A stretch of 10,843 nucleotides of DNA, from NCBI GenBank assembly GCA_026770615.1, contig MU631603.1:105150-115992 (forward strand), given 5' to 3'. The notes under the pieces are model-generated. The model made no database searches, was not told the DNA's origin, and saw only the letters and a list, made by a program, of their open reading frames with translations. Within the stretch, counting starts at the first letter, position 1, and every line of letters begins with the position of its first letter. Position numbers and translations under genes: made by a program. Shown piece by piece: positions 1 through 6,491 of this stretch. The DNA comes from Pavlovales sp. CCMP2436 (taxonomy: Eukaryota; Haptophyta; Pavlovophyceae; Pavlovales).

Positions 1-249
1 GCGCTCCGCTGTGCGCTGCACCACCGACGCGAGCACCCTGGGGTCCTTCGCGCCCTTCTTGAACTGCCTGCCGATGCCGGCACGCCGCGCCATGGCGTGG
101 CAGATAAGTCGGTAGGGAACGCAGCCGTCACGCAGTTCTTGTCCGATCGCGACGCCGTTTGCTGCGCTACACGCCCCGCATTGATGCGCGTGTAGCGCAG
201 CAGCAGCCGTTGGAACACCGTTGACCGCGCGGGAATCATTTGGTCCCTT
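1..249 (-). CDS. Partial coding-like stretch of unknown function, running off the left edge
   Basis: On the minus strand a frame stays open from 249 to position 1, following a TAA at 252-250. Its composition looks protein-coding, with segments such as AIGQELRDGCVPYRL, CHAMARRAGIGRQFKKGAK and DPRVLASVVQ, while the other frames give low-complexity translations. The first methionine in the frame lies well inside (in CHAMARR), so the true beginning is either an upstream exon or has been lost. The stretch just after the stop is A-rich and not a convincing splice acceptor. A Cys-x2-Cys pair (QCGAC) occurs near the start of the open part. I do not recognise the family. It also contains the perfect inverted repeat at 160-202. 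The coding call rests on composition only. Confidence 0.4.
160..202. repeat. Perfect 15-bp inverted repeat (stem-loop)
   Basis: TGCTGCGCTACACGC at 160-174 is the exact reverse complement of 188-202, with a 13-nt spacer. The stem is GC-rich and would be very stable in RNA. It lies inside the coding-like stretch at the left edge and is followed on the plus strand by further CAG triplets. Function unknown. Confidence 0.85.
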
Positions 250-414
250 TTAAACCTGGGATAAGTTTCCGCATCCTGTACACGGAACGATGGCGGCCTG
301 TTCGTTTGAAACCGATACGACAGCTGCACTCAGCGGCTCGTGTCGAGTGCAGCCAGCCAACCCCGGTGACAAAACTCGCGGCCGTTCGTGCAGGAGGACC
401 GCACCGAACCAGCC

Positions 415-1151
415 ATGGCCAGGGGGATCTGCGTGCGCGCGCGCCGGCGCTCATCTAGAGGCGGCTACAAGGCGCAGAAGGGCGGCACATAGAGCATCGT
501 CCTGGCTGCTGCTCGGCAGGCGCGCGAGGACGAGGGCACGAGCCGGTACGCGCTAGCGGGCATGCGCCTCGAATGGTGCAACGACCACTACGAGCAGCAC
601 GCCCTGAAATTGGCGGAGGAGGCCGCTGCCGGGGAGGTGGCGGCGAACGCGCTGGTCGATGCTGCGGAGAAGCTAGAGTGGGAGGACCGCCAGAGCGCAG
701 AGTGGCGGCAGCGCACGCACAAGTACGAGGCCAAGAGACGTGAGCTCAGGGCGAGCGCCCCCAGCAGGCCTCTGCGCGCACCGAGCTGGTGGCGCTCATC
801 GCCGTGGTGGATGGCAGAGCCCCCGATCCCGTGGTCTCTACGACAGTGGCCCGCATGGCGCAGCGCGACGCCCTCAAGTTGGCGGCTGTCCTGCTCGACA
901 TGTCCGAGAACGTTGGCGCCGAACGTACGGGCGCCGCGATGAAGAAGGCGACGGCCCGAACGGGCGGGGCTCTCTGTGGGCAGTGGCGATATCCGACCTC
1001 ACCCGTCGCCAAAAACGAGCTCTTCAAGCGCTGGAGACGACTCGTCTTCGTGGCGAGCTTCGCCCTCTTCAAGACGCTGGCGCGGCCGGCACGCCTCAAC
1101 GCTGCCACCAGCTCCGGCGCGTGCCATCCGCCCGCGCTGGCCGCGCGCGGC
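415..1151 (+). pseudogene. Interrupted plus-strand gene of unknown function (in-frame TAG and a one-base frame change)
   Basis: An ATG at 415 in a good eukaryotic start context (CAGCCATGG) opens a frame that meets TAG at 490-492. The same frame then continues with clear protein character (SIVLAAARQAREDEG, then MRLEWCNDHYEQHALKLAEE from an ATG at 562) to about 755. The next part, LVALIAVVDGRAPDP through DALKLAAVLLDMSEN, is read one base out of phase. The change falls at a run of five C around 757-761, as if one base were missing. The product would be helical, Ala/Glu/Arg-rich and probably coiled-coil. Beyond about 975 the right frame is uncertain. A possible splice donor (GGC followed by GTAAAT) sits at 1152, so the gene may continue into 1319-1426. 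The TAG and the frame change could be decay, consensus errors or, for the TAG, a missed intron. I do not recognise the family. Confidence 0.45.
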
Positions 1152-1210
1152 GTAAATCAAAATGAATGTCGCGTGTGGTCTCTGCTAGAATTGCAACAAC
1201 CCTGCACACA

Positions 1211-1276
1211 TTGGGGTACCCCCTACCCCTCCGATCGGTGAAAATTCTATGTTGGGGTATACCCCTACCCCTACAG
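1211..1276 (+). repeat. Dispersed repeat copy A: palindromic C-rich element ending in an acceptor-like CTACAG
   Basis: The first 44 nt of this element match 2187-2231 except for one extra C in the latter. It holds GGGGTACCCC, the 8-bp palindrome CCGATCGG, then GGGGTATACCCC, and ends CCCCTACCCCTACAG, which resembles a polypyrimidine tract plus 3' splice site. It lies wholly between a possible donor at 1152 and the exon-like stretch at 1319, so it may be intronic. Read as introner-like this is inference; the repeat itself is direct observation. Confidence 0.75.
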
Positions 1277-1296
1277 TTAACCTTGGCCTCCCCACA

Positions 1297-1319
1297 GAGG
1301 TTGGGACCCCCCCTCTAAG
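1297..1319 (+). repeat. Short C-tract repeat GAGGTTGGGACCCCCC, copy 1, with TCTAAG end
   Basis: GAGGTTGGGAC followed by a C-tract and TCTAAG occurs here. Close copies are at 2050-2071 (ending CTACAG) and 2093-2116 (ending CCCAG), with a weaker one near 2134. Each ends in a pyrimidine tract plus AG. Here the AG would be the acceptor in front of the terminal exon-like stretch. Confidence 0.6.
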
Positions 1320-1426
1320 CCCGTGGCATAAAGGTTGCTTATGCCAAACAGGCTCAGAAGGTGTGCGCGGCACATTTCTATAGAAAGCAGGGCCAGCTGC
1401 TTGACTACATGGACGTTTATATTTAA
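1319..1426 (+). CDS. Terminal exon-like stretch of unknown function, followed by polyadenylation signals
   Basis: After TAA at 1316-1318 a 35-codon frame reads with strong protein character: segments IKVAYAKQAQKVCAAHF and YRKQGQLLDYMDVYI, then TAA at 1424-1426. There is no ATG near its beginning, so it should be a 3' exon. The AG at 1318-1319 (TCTAAG) would be the acceptor, making the exon begin at 1320 with two bases of a split codon. An upstream donor at 1152 leaves one base in one of the frames, so the phases can fit. Several AATAAA signals follow within 40 nt. It is predicted as an amphipathic helix. It may be the end of the interrupted gene starting at 415, but that link is inference. 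Confidence 0.45.
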   Translation, partial: ARGIKVAYAKQAQKVCAAHFYRKQGQLLDYMDVYI

Positions 1427-1457
1427 TATGTTTTAATAAATAAATATTTAAATAAAA
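1427..1457 (+). promoter_or_regulatory. AT-rich island with clustered polyadenylation signals
   Basis: The stretch holds overlapping AATAAA hexamers (TAATAAATAAAT and AAATAAAAT) and palindromic ATATTTAAAT in otherwise GC-rich DNA, directly after the TAA at 1424-1426. This fits a eukaryotic 3' end signal for the plus-strand exon before it. Confidence 0.5.
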
Positions 1458-1751
1458 TTGCGGTCGGCGGACGGGCCATCGAATTATGCCGCATGCACAT
1501 GTACAGCAAGAGGCGACGAGGCGTGCCGCGGCTCCCACCATGTGAAGTCTGGGAGGGGGGGGGGAGGTCTGGCGAAGTTTGCGAGCGGGTGGCATGCACA
1601 CGCACCTTGTGCCCGTGCCGCCCGCCAGCACACGCCTCGGGAAGTGGGCTCAGGCGCTCGGCGCCGACGATCGCCCGCCATGCGCGCGCCACCGCGCACA
1701 TGGCATCGACGGCGGGCGGGGCCAGTGATCTTTTAAAAAAATATAAAAAAT
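1458..1751. other. GC-rich stretch without a supported gene
   Basis: Reading frames on both strands give only low-complexity Arg/Ala/Pro-rich translations. The stretch includes a run of ten G near 1554-1563 and ends in an A-rich tract (1735-1751). I see no RNA gene or clear regulatory site. Confidence 0.5.
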
Positions 1752-2022
1752 AAGGCAGGGCCAGGGCCATTGGCCACCGACAGGGTCACACCACATGACC
1801 AGGGCCACAGGGCAGGGCCACAGGACGATGGCCAGGACCACAGGGCCATTGCCAGTGCCATAGGGTCAGGGCAAGGGCCAGGGCGAGGGACAGGGACAGG
1901 GACAGGGCACCGAGCGAGGGCCATGTGGGGCGAGGGCGAGGGCTAGGGCTAGGCCGCTAGGGACAGGGCTAGACCCAGGACCAGAGTTAGGGCTAGGGAG
2001 GGCTAGGGCTAGGACCAGGCTA
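1752..2022 (+). repeat. Degenerate G-rich hexamer array (GGGCCA, GGGACA, GGGCGA, GGGCTA), telomere-like
   Basis: About 270 nt are made of variants of a GGGNNA hexamer. GGGCCA forms dominate first, then GGGACA, GGGCGA, and finally GGGCTA with one TTAGGGCTAGGG. The drift towards GGGCTA/GGGTTA suggests a degenerate interstitial telomere-like or subtelomeric minisatellite. The G-runs could also form quadruplexes. Frames through it translate to Ala/Leu/Pro-rich simple sequence and are not genes. Confidence 0.75.
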
Positions 2023-2049
2023 TGGCTACGTGCGTGTACGCCAGGTGCA

Positions 2050-2116
2050 GAGGTTGGGACCCCCCCTACAGGTACGCGTGGGGCTAGGTCCGGAGGTTGG
2101 GACCCCCCCCTCCCAG
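2050..2116 (+). repeat. Two further copies of the GAGGTTGGGACCCCCC repeat
   Basis: Copies at 2050-2071 (ending CCCTACAG) and 2093-2116 (ending CTCCCAG) match the element at 1297-1319. A more diverged GAGGTTGCGCACCCTCCCTC follows near 2134. Three of the four copies are immediately preceded by CAG or by its last bases, so both ends look splice-site-like. Confidence 0.65.
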
Positions 2117-2186
2117 GCAGACAAGCATTTCCAGAGGTTGCGCACCCTCCCTCCGCATTTTTTCTCGCCTGCGGCGCAATAGTATG

Positions 2187-2256
2187 TTGGGGTACCCCCC
2201 TACCCCTCCGATCGGTGAAAATTCTATGTTGCCCCCCCGCCCCCCCGCCCCTACAG
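2187..2256 (+). repeat. Dispersed repeat copy B: palindromic C-rich element ending in CTACAG
   Basis: Positions 2187-2231 match 1211-1254 almost exactly, including GGGGTACCCC, CCGATCGG and GTGAAAATTCTATGTTG. The remainder is replaced by C-tracts but again ends CCCCTACAG. No confident exon follows it directly. Confidence 0.75.
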
Positions 2257-2345
2257 GAGGACAGGGGGGGGTACAAAATGAAGCAGGTATAACTTTAAGC
2301 GGCGACTAATAGTCAACGTTCGTTAAAATAGAAACAACATAATAC

Positions 2346-2435
2346 ATGCTGGCGGACATGATACAAATTGCAGCCTGGCTGAAGAGTATCCACGCCGACA
2401 TCAACATGCGCGACGGAGCGACGCCGGAAAATTAG
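2346..2435 (+). CDS. Small open reading frame or 3' exon, 29 codons, unknown function
   Basis: ATG at 2346 opens a 29-codon frame ending in TAG at 2433-2435. It contains ADMIQIAAWLKSIHADINM, which has the balance of a real amphipathic helix. An AATAAA at 2456-2461 lies 21 nt downstream, where a plus-strand transcript would end. The next gene, ending at 2551 on the minus strand, would be convergent. It could be the last exon of a plus-strand gene or a chance frame. I do not recognise it. Confidence 0.25.
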   Translation: MLADMIQIAAWLKSIHADINMRDGATPEN

Positions 2436-2550
2436 CAGTATATGCTTATTCGGTAAATAAACAAACTGCGATATTTATATCCACTGCTATTCATTATCAT
2501 GTTCGACGCCGACCGCCCACTGACAAGTACGCCAACTCGCCAGGCCAGTT

Positions 2551-4106
2551 TTACGCAGCTTGCTGAGCTGATTCAGAAGCAATGATCGTCGGTAGCGGCG
2601 CGCCTGCGCTGTCCACTGCACAGCCTGCGATCATCTCCCACTGTGCGAAGGGTTAGGGTTCGGGTATTCCGGGTAAGTATTATAGTTAGGTTGGGTTGTA
2701 TTGGGTTTATTATCTTGCGATGGCATTTTACCTCCACGCCACTTCCCTCCATCCCATTAAGGCTGGAATAAGTCAAGGCAATTGATGCCCCCTGCGTGAC
2801 GAGATTCTGCGCACGTGCGTGGAGCGTGGCCACGTCGGGCTGGACAGCGGCGATCGGGTCCCAGACAACGCCGTCGTTGGGATCGATGGCACCGCTTGGC
2901 TGGCCGAGGCCGGGAATGCGCGCCGACATACGCGCCGATTTGGGGAGCGAGTGCGACCAGGCTTCAACAAAAGTGACCTCGCCATCGTTGTTGAATGTGA
3001 ACTCTTCCTGCAGTTGGGAGGGGACGGTGGGGAGTGCAGGGGAATCAGTTTGAGGCCCCCCGTTGCAACTGACACCTGGGTTGGCGGCGGAGTTTGACAA
3101 GTAGTGGTGGCAACGGCGGCGGACCCAGATGGTGCAGCCACAGGTGACGGAGCTCGTGGGCCACGACTCGAGCGTGGTGCGGTTGACGCCGGTTGACCTA
3201 TCGAACGGTGGGGAGTGCAGGGGAATCAGTTGGCCCTCCCTGTTCAAGCCTGAACTGAGTTGGCTTGGCAGCGGAGGTCAATAAGTAGATGGCGAAAGCG
3301 GCGGAGAAGACACCACGTCTGTTTACCATAGGTTGACAGCGCAGCGGACAAACGGCGACGAGTTATAGTACTTGCACTCGCGGTTGACCTTAGGCACGGA
3401 GAAGGGTGATTCCTTGCGATCGATCCCGTCGACGACGATGAATTGATCCTTGGTAAAGGCGGTCAGAAGAAGCCAGGGTGGCCACTCCCAGCGCATGGCG
3501 GTGGGGGAATAGTTTGGATAGCCGAGCGTAGTGGGTGAGTCGAGCGGGTTGTAAAGCTCCGGATCGACCGAGTTGAAGTATAAATCTGCCTGACGCAGGT
3601 AGGCACGGGCCGACTGTGTCGGCTGTAGACATGACGCGAGGGCTCCCGTGGTCCCGCAGTTCGCGGGCATGCAGCCCGACGATGCGCAGTCCTCGGGTGG
3701 TGGGGTGGCCCCCGGGGCAGGGACAGGCAGCGTGCTGTAGTCGAGGTTGGGCGCTGAGCGGATTGGGCAGCGATCGTCACTGCCTGCCGGGCAGTACGCA
3801 TGCTGGATGTCGTCCATAACAAGGCCAAGGCCCATGCGCTTGACGGCTGTCTCGATCACCGCGGGGTGCTGAGCGCCGATAAGAAGCAGGCCGATGGACA
3901 GGAGGAGCCCGCCAACGATCAAGCCGCAGCCGCACGCGGGCAGGTTCGCCTATGGTTAGAGGGGGGGTGGCAGGGTTGGGCACCGAGTGCGATCGTACAA
4001 CGATGAACGAACGAGCACGCAGGGAAGGCTCGCCAGCGGGGAAGGCTCGCGCGCCGGGCAAGGTGGGGTGGATCGGCCGCACCTTCGTGTGCCGCAGGCA
4101 CGACAT
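2551..4106 (-). CDS. Four-exon gene for a membrane-anchored protein, possibly NTF2/SnoaL-like
   Basis: My model has exons 4106-4083, 3949-3327, 3254-2732 and 2640-2551, joining to 419 codons plus TAA with all phases matching. Introns are 133 nt (donor AAG|GTGCGG, acceptor CTAACCATAG), 72 nt (ATG|GTAAAC, CAACTCAG) and 91 nt (GAG|GTAAAA, CCTAAC then CGCACAG). The protein begins MSCLRHTK, then has one hydrophobic segment (LIVGGLLLSIGLLLIGA) that should act as signal-anchor or signal peptide. A Cys- and Pro-rich ectodomain follows, with CPAGSDDRC, PNYSPTAMRWEWPPW and NSSPF. The third exon carries EEFTFNNDGEVTFVEAWS and SARIPGLGQPSGAIDP, which recall NTF2/SnoaL-like proteins. That family call is from memory and weak. 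The third exon includes a duplicated segment (see 3024-3306). The intron and exon ends are inferred from consensus and phase only. Confidence 0.65.
3024..3306 (-). repeat. Internal duplication (about 100 bp, 181-bp period) containing two splice-acceptor copies
   Basis: An exact 27-bp match links 3024-3050 and 3205-3231 (ACGGTGGGGAGTGCAGGGG plus ATCAGTT). The following about 75 bp (3051-3122 and 3232-3306) are alignable but diverged. On the minus strand each copy carries a pyrimidine-rich tract ending in an acceptor (CAACCCAG at 3076, CAACTCAG at 3255) followed by the same coding beginning. Only the 3255 acceptor keeps the frame in the model of the surrounding gene. Confidence 0.75.
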
Positions 4107-4289
4107 CCCGTGCCGCTGTCCTGAGGACTCCGTGACAATGACGGATAATGAATGGTTAAAATTTACTTAAAAAAGAGCCGTTTTTTTGGGTTGGTACGGG
4201 GGAAAGGGATGAAGGCATCTACGCAGGCTCAGACAAGAGGGAGCCCAACCGTTGTTTACCGGAATTTAACCGGCCTGAGTATTAAGAGG
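4107..4289. other. Non-coding interval upstream of the four-exon gene
   Basis: This stretch separates the ATG at 4106 (minus) from the exon-like stretch that ends at 4290. It is more AT-rich, with an A6 run and a T7 run near 4170-4187 and GTTTACCGGAATTTAACCGG around 4253-4272. No gene is supported. It probably holds the 5' flank and promoter of the minus-strand gene, but no TATA box is clear. Confidence 0.3.
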
Positions 4290-4617
4290 TCAATTACTGC
4301 TTTGCGCTCTACAGTCTAAGGTGAAAATTAAAACTAAAAAGTACCCACCCGCCACCGTTGCCGTTGGCGTTGGTTGGGTCAATGGGGTCGAAATCCGAAT
4401 TAGTGGCGCGATTCCGCACTGGGGAGGGGGAAAAGTGGTGGCCGGGACGAAGAAGTAGACATTGGTCACCCCTGTACGCTTAGTGTCGATAGCTGATGTC
4501 GAATAGAGCCTTCCTCGACGGTCGGAGCCCACCTCGTGTGCCTCGCAGGTGCCTCTAGGGTCGACAACATACTTCGTGTAACTATCATTTCCGATTCTCA
4601 GCGTTCGGAAGCGAAAA
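4290..4617 (-). CDS. Exon-like coding stretch of unknown function
   Basis: On the minus strand a frame open from a TAA just above 4617 down to 4290 has good protein character: LRIGNDSYTKYVVDPRGTCE, then RRGRLYSTSAIDTKRTG, VTNVYFFVPATTFPPPQCG, and a Thr/Pro-rich tail. The pyrimidine-rich CTTTCTTTTCGCTTCC followed by GCTGAG near 4600 looks like a 3' splice site preceded by a branch-like ATAAC, so the exon probably begins near 4599. It either ends at TGA-free frame stop at 4290 or at a donor (GGTGG|GTACTT) near 4346. It is upstream of, and in the same orientation as, the four-exon gene but I cannot join the two. I do not recognise the family. A piece of it is present in inverted orientation at 4782-4809. 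Confidence 0.45.
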
Positions 4618-4809
4618 GAAAGTTATGGTTCCCGAAGTGGTGCCGCGGAGTTTGTTGTACATTCGTAAATGGGGCACAGCACCATTCACGAATCTGCAAC
4701 AAACTCCGCGGCACCACCTCCGGTTCCTGAGTTGCTCCGGAGGATTTTCACCGGACTTTTTTTGAATTTCCCCCCGGACTGGCCACTAATTCGGATTTTG
4801 ACCCAATGA
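4379..4809. repeat. Inverted pair of about 28 bp at 4379-4407 and 4782-4809
   Basis: TCAATGGGGTCGAAATCCGA with the adjoining ATTAGTGGC (4379-4407) matches the reverse complement of 4782-4809 with about three differences. The two are 375 bp apart and not centred on the hairpin at 4637-4717, so this is probably a separate inverted duplication of an exon fragment. Read outward, both copies encode ATNSDFDP. Confidence 0.65.
4637..4717. repeat. Long near-perfect hairpin (38-nt arms, 5-nt loop)
   Basis: GTGGTGCCGCGGAGTTTGTTG at 4637-4657 is the exact reverse complement of 4697-4717. The arms extend inward to 4674 and 4680 with only a few mismatches (ATTCGTAAATGG pairs with CCATTCACGAAT). This would make a long hairpin RNA from either strand. 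It sits in the probable intron or intergenic space upstream of the exon-like stretch ending at 4290. It could be a fold-back element, a small-RNA hairpin precursor or a sequencing palindrome. Confidence 0.85.
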
Positions 4810-4949
4810 TGAGGATAAATAAGAATGTCCATGATTAAGCTAGAGATGTTGGCCCTACCATTGCAACCAATTCCCACTCCAACAGTGCATGGAGTCTTGC
4901 TCGTCGTTTGATGGACCGCGCGACGGGGGCGAGCGCCGTGTCCTTCTTC

Positions 4950-5275
4950 CCGCGGTCGCGAAATATTTTGACCGAGCGAGTAGGCCGCCGAAGCGTTCCC
5001 AGGCCGGCCACGCGACAAGCGCGGCCTCAAGTGGTCGACTGCGGCGTGCACCGGGGCGCGGTCGATGGTGGTGGTGGGGAAACCCGCCTCGAGCGCATCG
5101 TCCACAGTGCTCTGAGTTCGCCCAGCCGGTTGCTGCGCGGCGGAGTGCAGCAACCGCCGGCGGGTCCGTCTTGCGGCCAGAGCTCCTCGTCCAAGCGGAT
5201 GCACCTCCCGACCGATGCAGCGACGACCTCATGAAGCAGCGCCGCATTGTTCACCGCGCAACCGGCGTCCTCCAT
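4950..5275 (-). pseudogene. Interrupted minus-strand gene of unknown function (two one-base frame changes)
   Basis: ATG at 5275 directly follows an excellent acceptor (ATTTAATATTTTTTCAG ending at 5276). The frame reads AVNNAALLHEVVAASVGRC, then IRLDEELWPQDGPAGG. From about 5155 protein-like sequence continues in the next frame (STVDDALEAGFPTTTIDRAP, then VHAAVDHL). From about 5040 it moves to a third frame (LEAALVAWPAWERFGGLLAR, then SKYFATAGRR). Both shifts are in the same direction, each as if one base were missing from a GC-rich run. The product appears helical. No family recognised. Coding-like sequence upstream (5418 to about 5333, MAMDEACRISTLTQFAPAG) might be a 5' exon, but no donor there gives the right phase. 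Confidence 0.4.
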
Positions 5276-5656
5276 CTGAAAAAATATTAAATGCGCTCGC
5301 CAGCGAGTGCCTCGTCCCTGTCCGGATCATAACCGGACTTTCTGGCGAGGGGAATGCGATGACCCGCCGGAGCAAATTGCGTCAAGGTGCTTATCCGACA
5401 GGCCTCGTCCATCGCCATGCCAGGGCAACGTGGAGAGCTCGGCGGCGGGCTCGTCGCAGCAGAGCTCGTCGCGCGCGTACCCCCATACAGCAGCACTGGG
5501 GTAAGGCTGTGAGGACGGACTGCATATGGTTTGGATTGTCTATCAGCAGGGGGTATCCCCCAATCAGGGGTGTTGCGCCTATAGAAAGCCTGCTCCGGTG
5601 GGGCATCTGTATTCTGTATGGGGGTCCACCCCGCTATCAGCGAACCGTCTCGCGCG
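5276..5656. other. Interval with possible exon and palindromic G/C-rich repeats
   Basis: The minus strand at about 5418-5333 reads MAMDEACRISTLTQFAPAG and then HRIPLARKSG, which could be an exon. At 5549-5627 there are GGGGGTATCCCCC and GGGGGTCCACCCC palindromes that resemble the core of the dispersed repeats at 1211 and 2187 without full sequence match. No other gene is supported. Confidence 0.35.
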
Positions 5657-6028
5657 TCACGCGCCGCCTCGTCCTCTATCGCGCAGAAAGCGCACCACCC
5701 TGGAGAGCCCCGCGGCGGTAGATGCTATGCAAAGGACTCCCAGCACGGACGGCCCACTCGACGCAGAGTCTCCGCCCAATAGGACGGCCGTTGAGCCGAG
5801 TACGACGACAGCGATCCCGAGCGGCGAGCCGTCGGCGCTCGCCTCCACTCTCGCCGACCTGCGCGCCTCCGCCGCAGCCCGCTCCTCCGCCTCGCGCCGC
5901 GCCTTGTCCGCCTCACCGGCCGCGCGCGCGAAGACGGCGGCGGCAACAACCCCGAGCGGGACAAGTGCGGCCGCACCGACGAGGTCGGCTCTCGCCCCGC
6001 TGGGTCCTTCGCGCTGCGACGTGGCCAT
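5657..6028 (-). CDS. Small predicted three-pass membrane protein, 123 aa
   Basis: ATG at 6028 (context GCGATGG) starts a frame of 123 residues ending in TGA at 5659-5657. An upstream in-frame ATG at 6166 would add 46 residues that cross the hairpin at 6086-6121 and look less coding. Predicted membrane segments lie near residues 13-33 (ADLVGAAALVPLGVVAAAVF), 75-92 (GIAVVVLGSTAVLLGG) and 98-118 (VLGVLCIASTAAGLSRVV). Between the first two is a charged Ala/Glu/Arg helix (EADKARREAEERAAAEARR), probably a short coiled coil. The tail is Arg-rich. Topology and function are inferred; no family recognised. Its GC-rich codon use matches the left part of the window, and it is divergent from the plus-strand ORF starting at 6219. 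Confidence 0.6.
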   Translation of the reverse strand: MATSQREGPSGARADLVGAAALVPLGVVAAAVFARAAGEADKARREAEERAAAEARRSARVEASADGSPLGIAVVVLGSTAVLLGGDSASSGPSVLGVLCIASTAAGLSRVVRFLRDRGRGGA

Positions 6029-6067
6029 CGCGACCAGCGACCGTCTAGACGATGACAGTCTTAATGG

Positions 6068-6121
6068 CCACGGGTGAGATGTTGAGGGAAGATGAGATCT
6101 CACCACGGGTGAGATCTTCCC
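6068..6121. repeat. Hairpin with nested direct repeats between divergent genes
   Basis: CCACGGGTGAGAT occurs at 6068-6080 and 6103-6115. ATCTCACC (6097-6104) pairs with GGTGAGAT (6108-6115) around a 3-nt loop. The stem extends with GGGAAG at 6086-6091 and CTTCCC at 6116-6121, leaving a 5-nt bulge. It lies about 40 nt upstream of the minus-strand ATG at 6028 and 98 nt before the plus-strand ATG at 6219, so it could be a shared regulatory site. It also sits where composition and gene style change. Confidence 0.7.
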
Positions 6122-6218
6122 GGCCAAGCACGAGCACGATGCAAAGGCGAAGATGAAAGCTGCCATCCTGTCAAGCTCCTCATCCCCGCGTTCTTTAAAG
6201 ATAGTTAGTTACAAGGGC

Positions 6219-6491
6219 ATGTCGATGCGCCCGAACGGCAAGTTTGCGCACCCCGTATGCGATGAGTGTAGGGTGCAGCTCGTAGGGCATCAGGATAAGT
6301 GCGTTTTTCAATGCAAGAAGAATCCCGGGAATCGATACCGCATTGTGAATGAAAACAGGATGCCAACTCGCTTGACACCGCTGGCAAAAATACGGTCGAA
6401 ACTCGATTTTAATTCAATAAATCGCGAAACTCGATTTCAAAAATATCAGCATACTTTAATCGCGAAGCTGGACAGCCGAAATTCATTTTAA
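6219..6491 (+). CDS. Small zinc-ribbon-like ORF, 90 aa
   Basis: I chose ATG 6219 over the in-frame ATG 6153, because the stretch 6190-6217 (TTCTTTAAAGATAGTTAGTT) is AT-rich and promoter-like and the protein-like sequence begins at MSMRPNGKF. Residues 10-28 hold HPVCDECRVQLVGHQDKC and VFQC, i.e. Cys-x2-Cys-x10-Cys-x3-Cys with a preceding His. This suits a small metal-binding knuckle. The rest is basic. It ends at TAA 6489-6491. A 17-bp direct repeat (6406-6422 and 6485-6501) encodes FNSIN in this frame and again in the next frame just after the stop. The ORF may therefore be the 5' part of a longer, frameshifted gene continuing to 7067. No family recognised. Confidence 0.45.
   Translation: MSMRPNGKFAHPVCDECRVQLVGHQDKCVFQCKKNPGNRYRIVNENRMPTRLTPLAKIRSKLDFNSINRETRFQKYQHTLIAKLDSRNSF

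Noticed and set aside
746..1108. Minus-strand frame of 120 codons
   Set aside because: It is antisense to the interrupted plus-strand gene, whose translation is more protein-like.
1866..2276. 136-codon minus-strand frame
   Set aside because: It runs through the G-rich hexamer array and C-tract repeats; the translation is simple Ala/Leu/Pro-rich sequence.
3463..3828. Minus-strand frame of 121 codons rich in Arg, Thr and Pro
   Set aside because: It is an out-of-frame shadow of exon 2 of the four-exon gene and has no motif of its own.
5526..6077. Plus-strand frame of 183 codons rich in Ala, Ser and Pro
   Set aside because: It is the antisense of the three-pass membrane protein gene and of the repeats before it; GC-rich DNA produces such open antisense frames.
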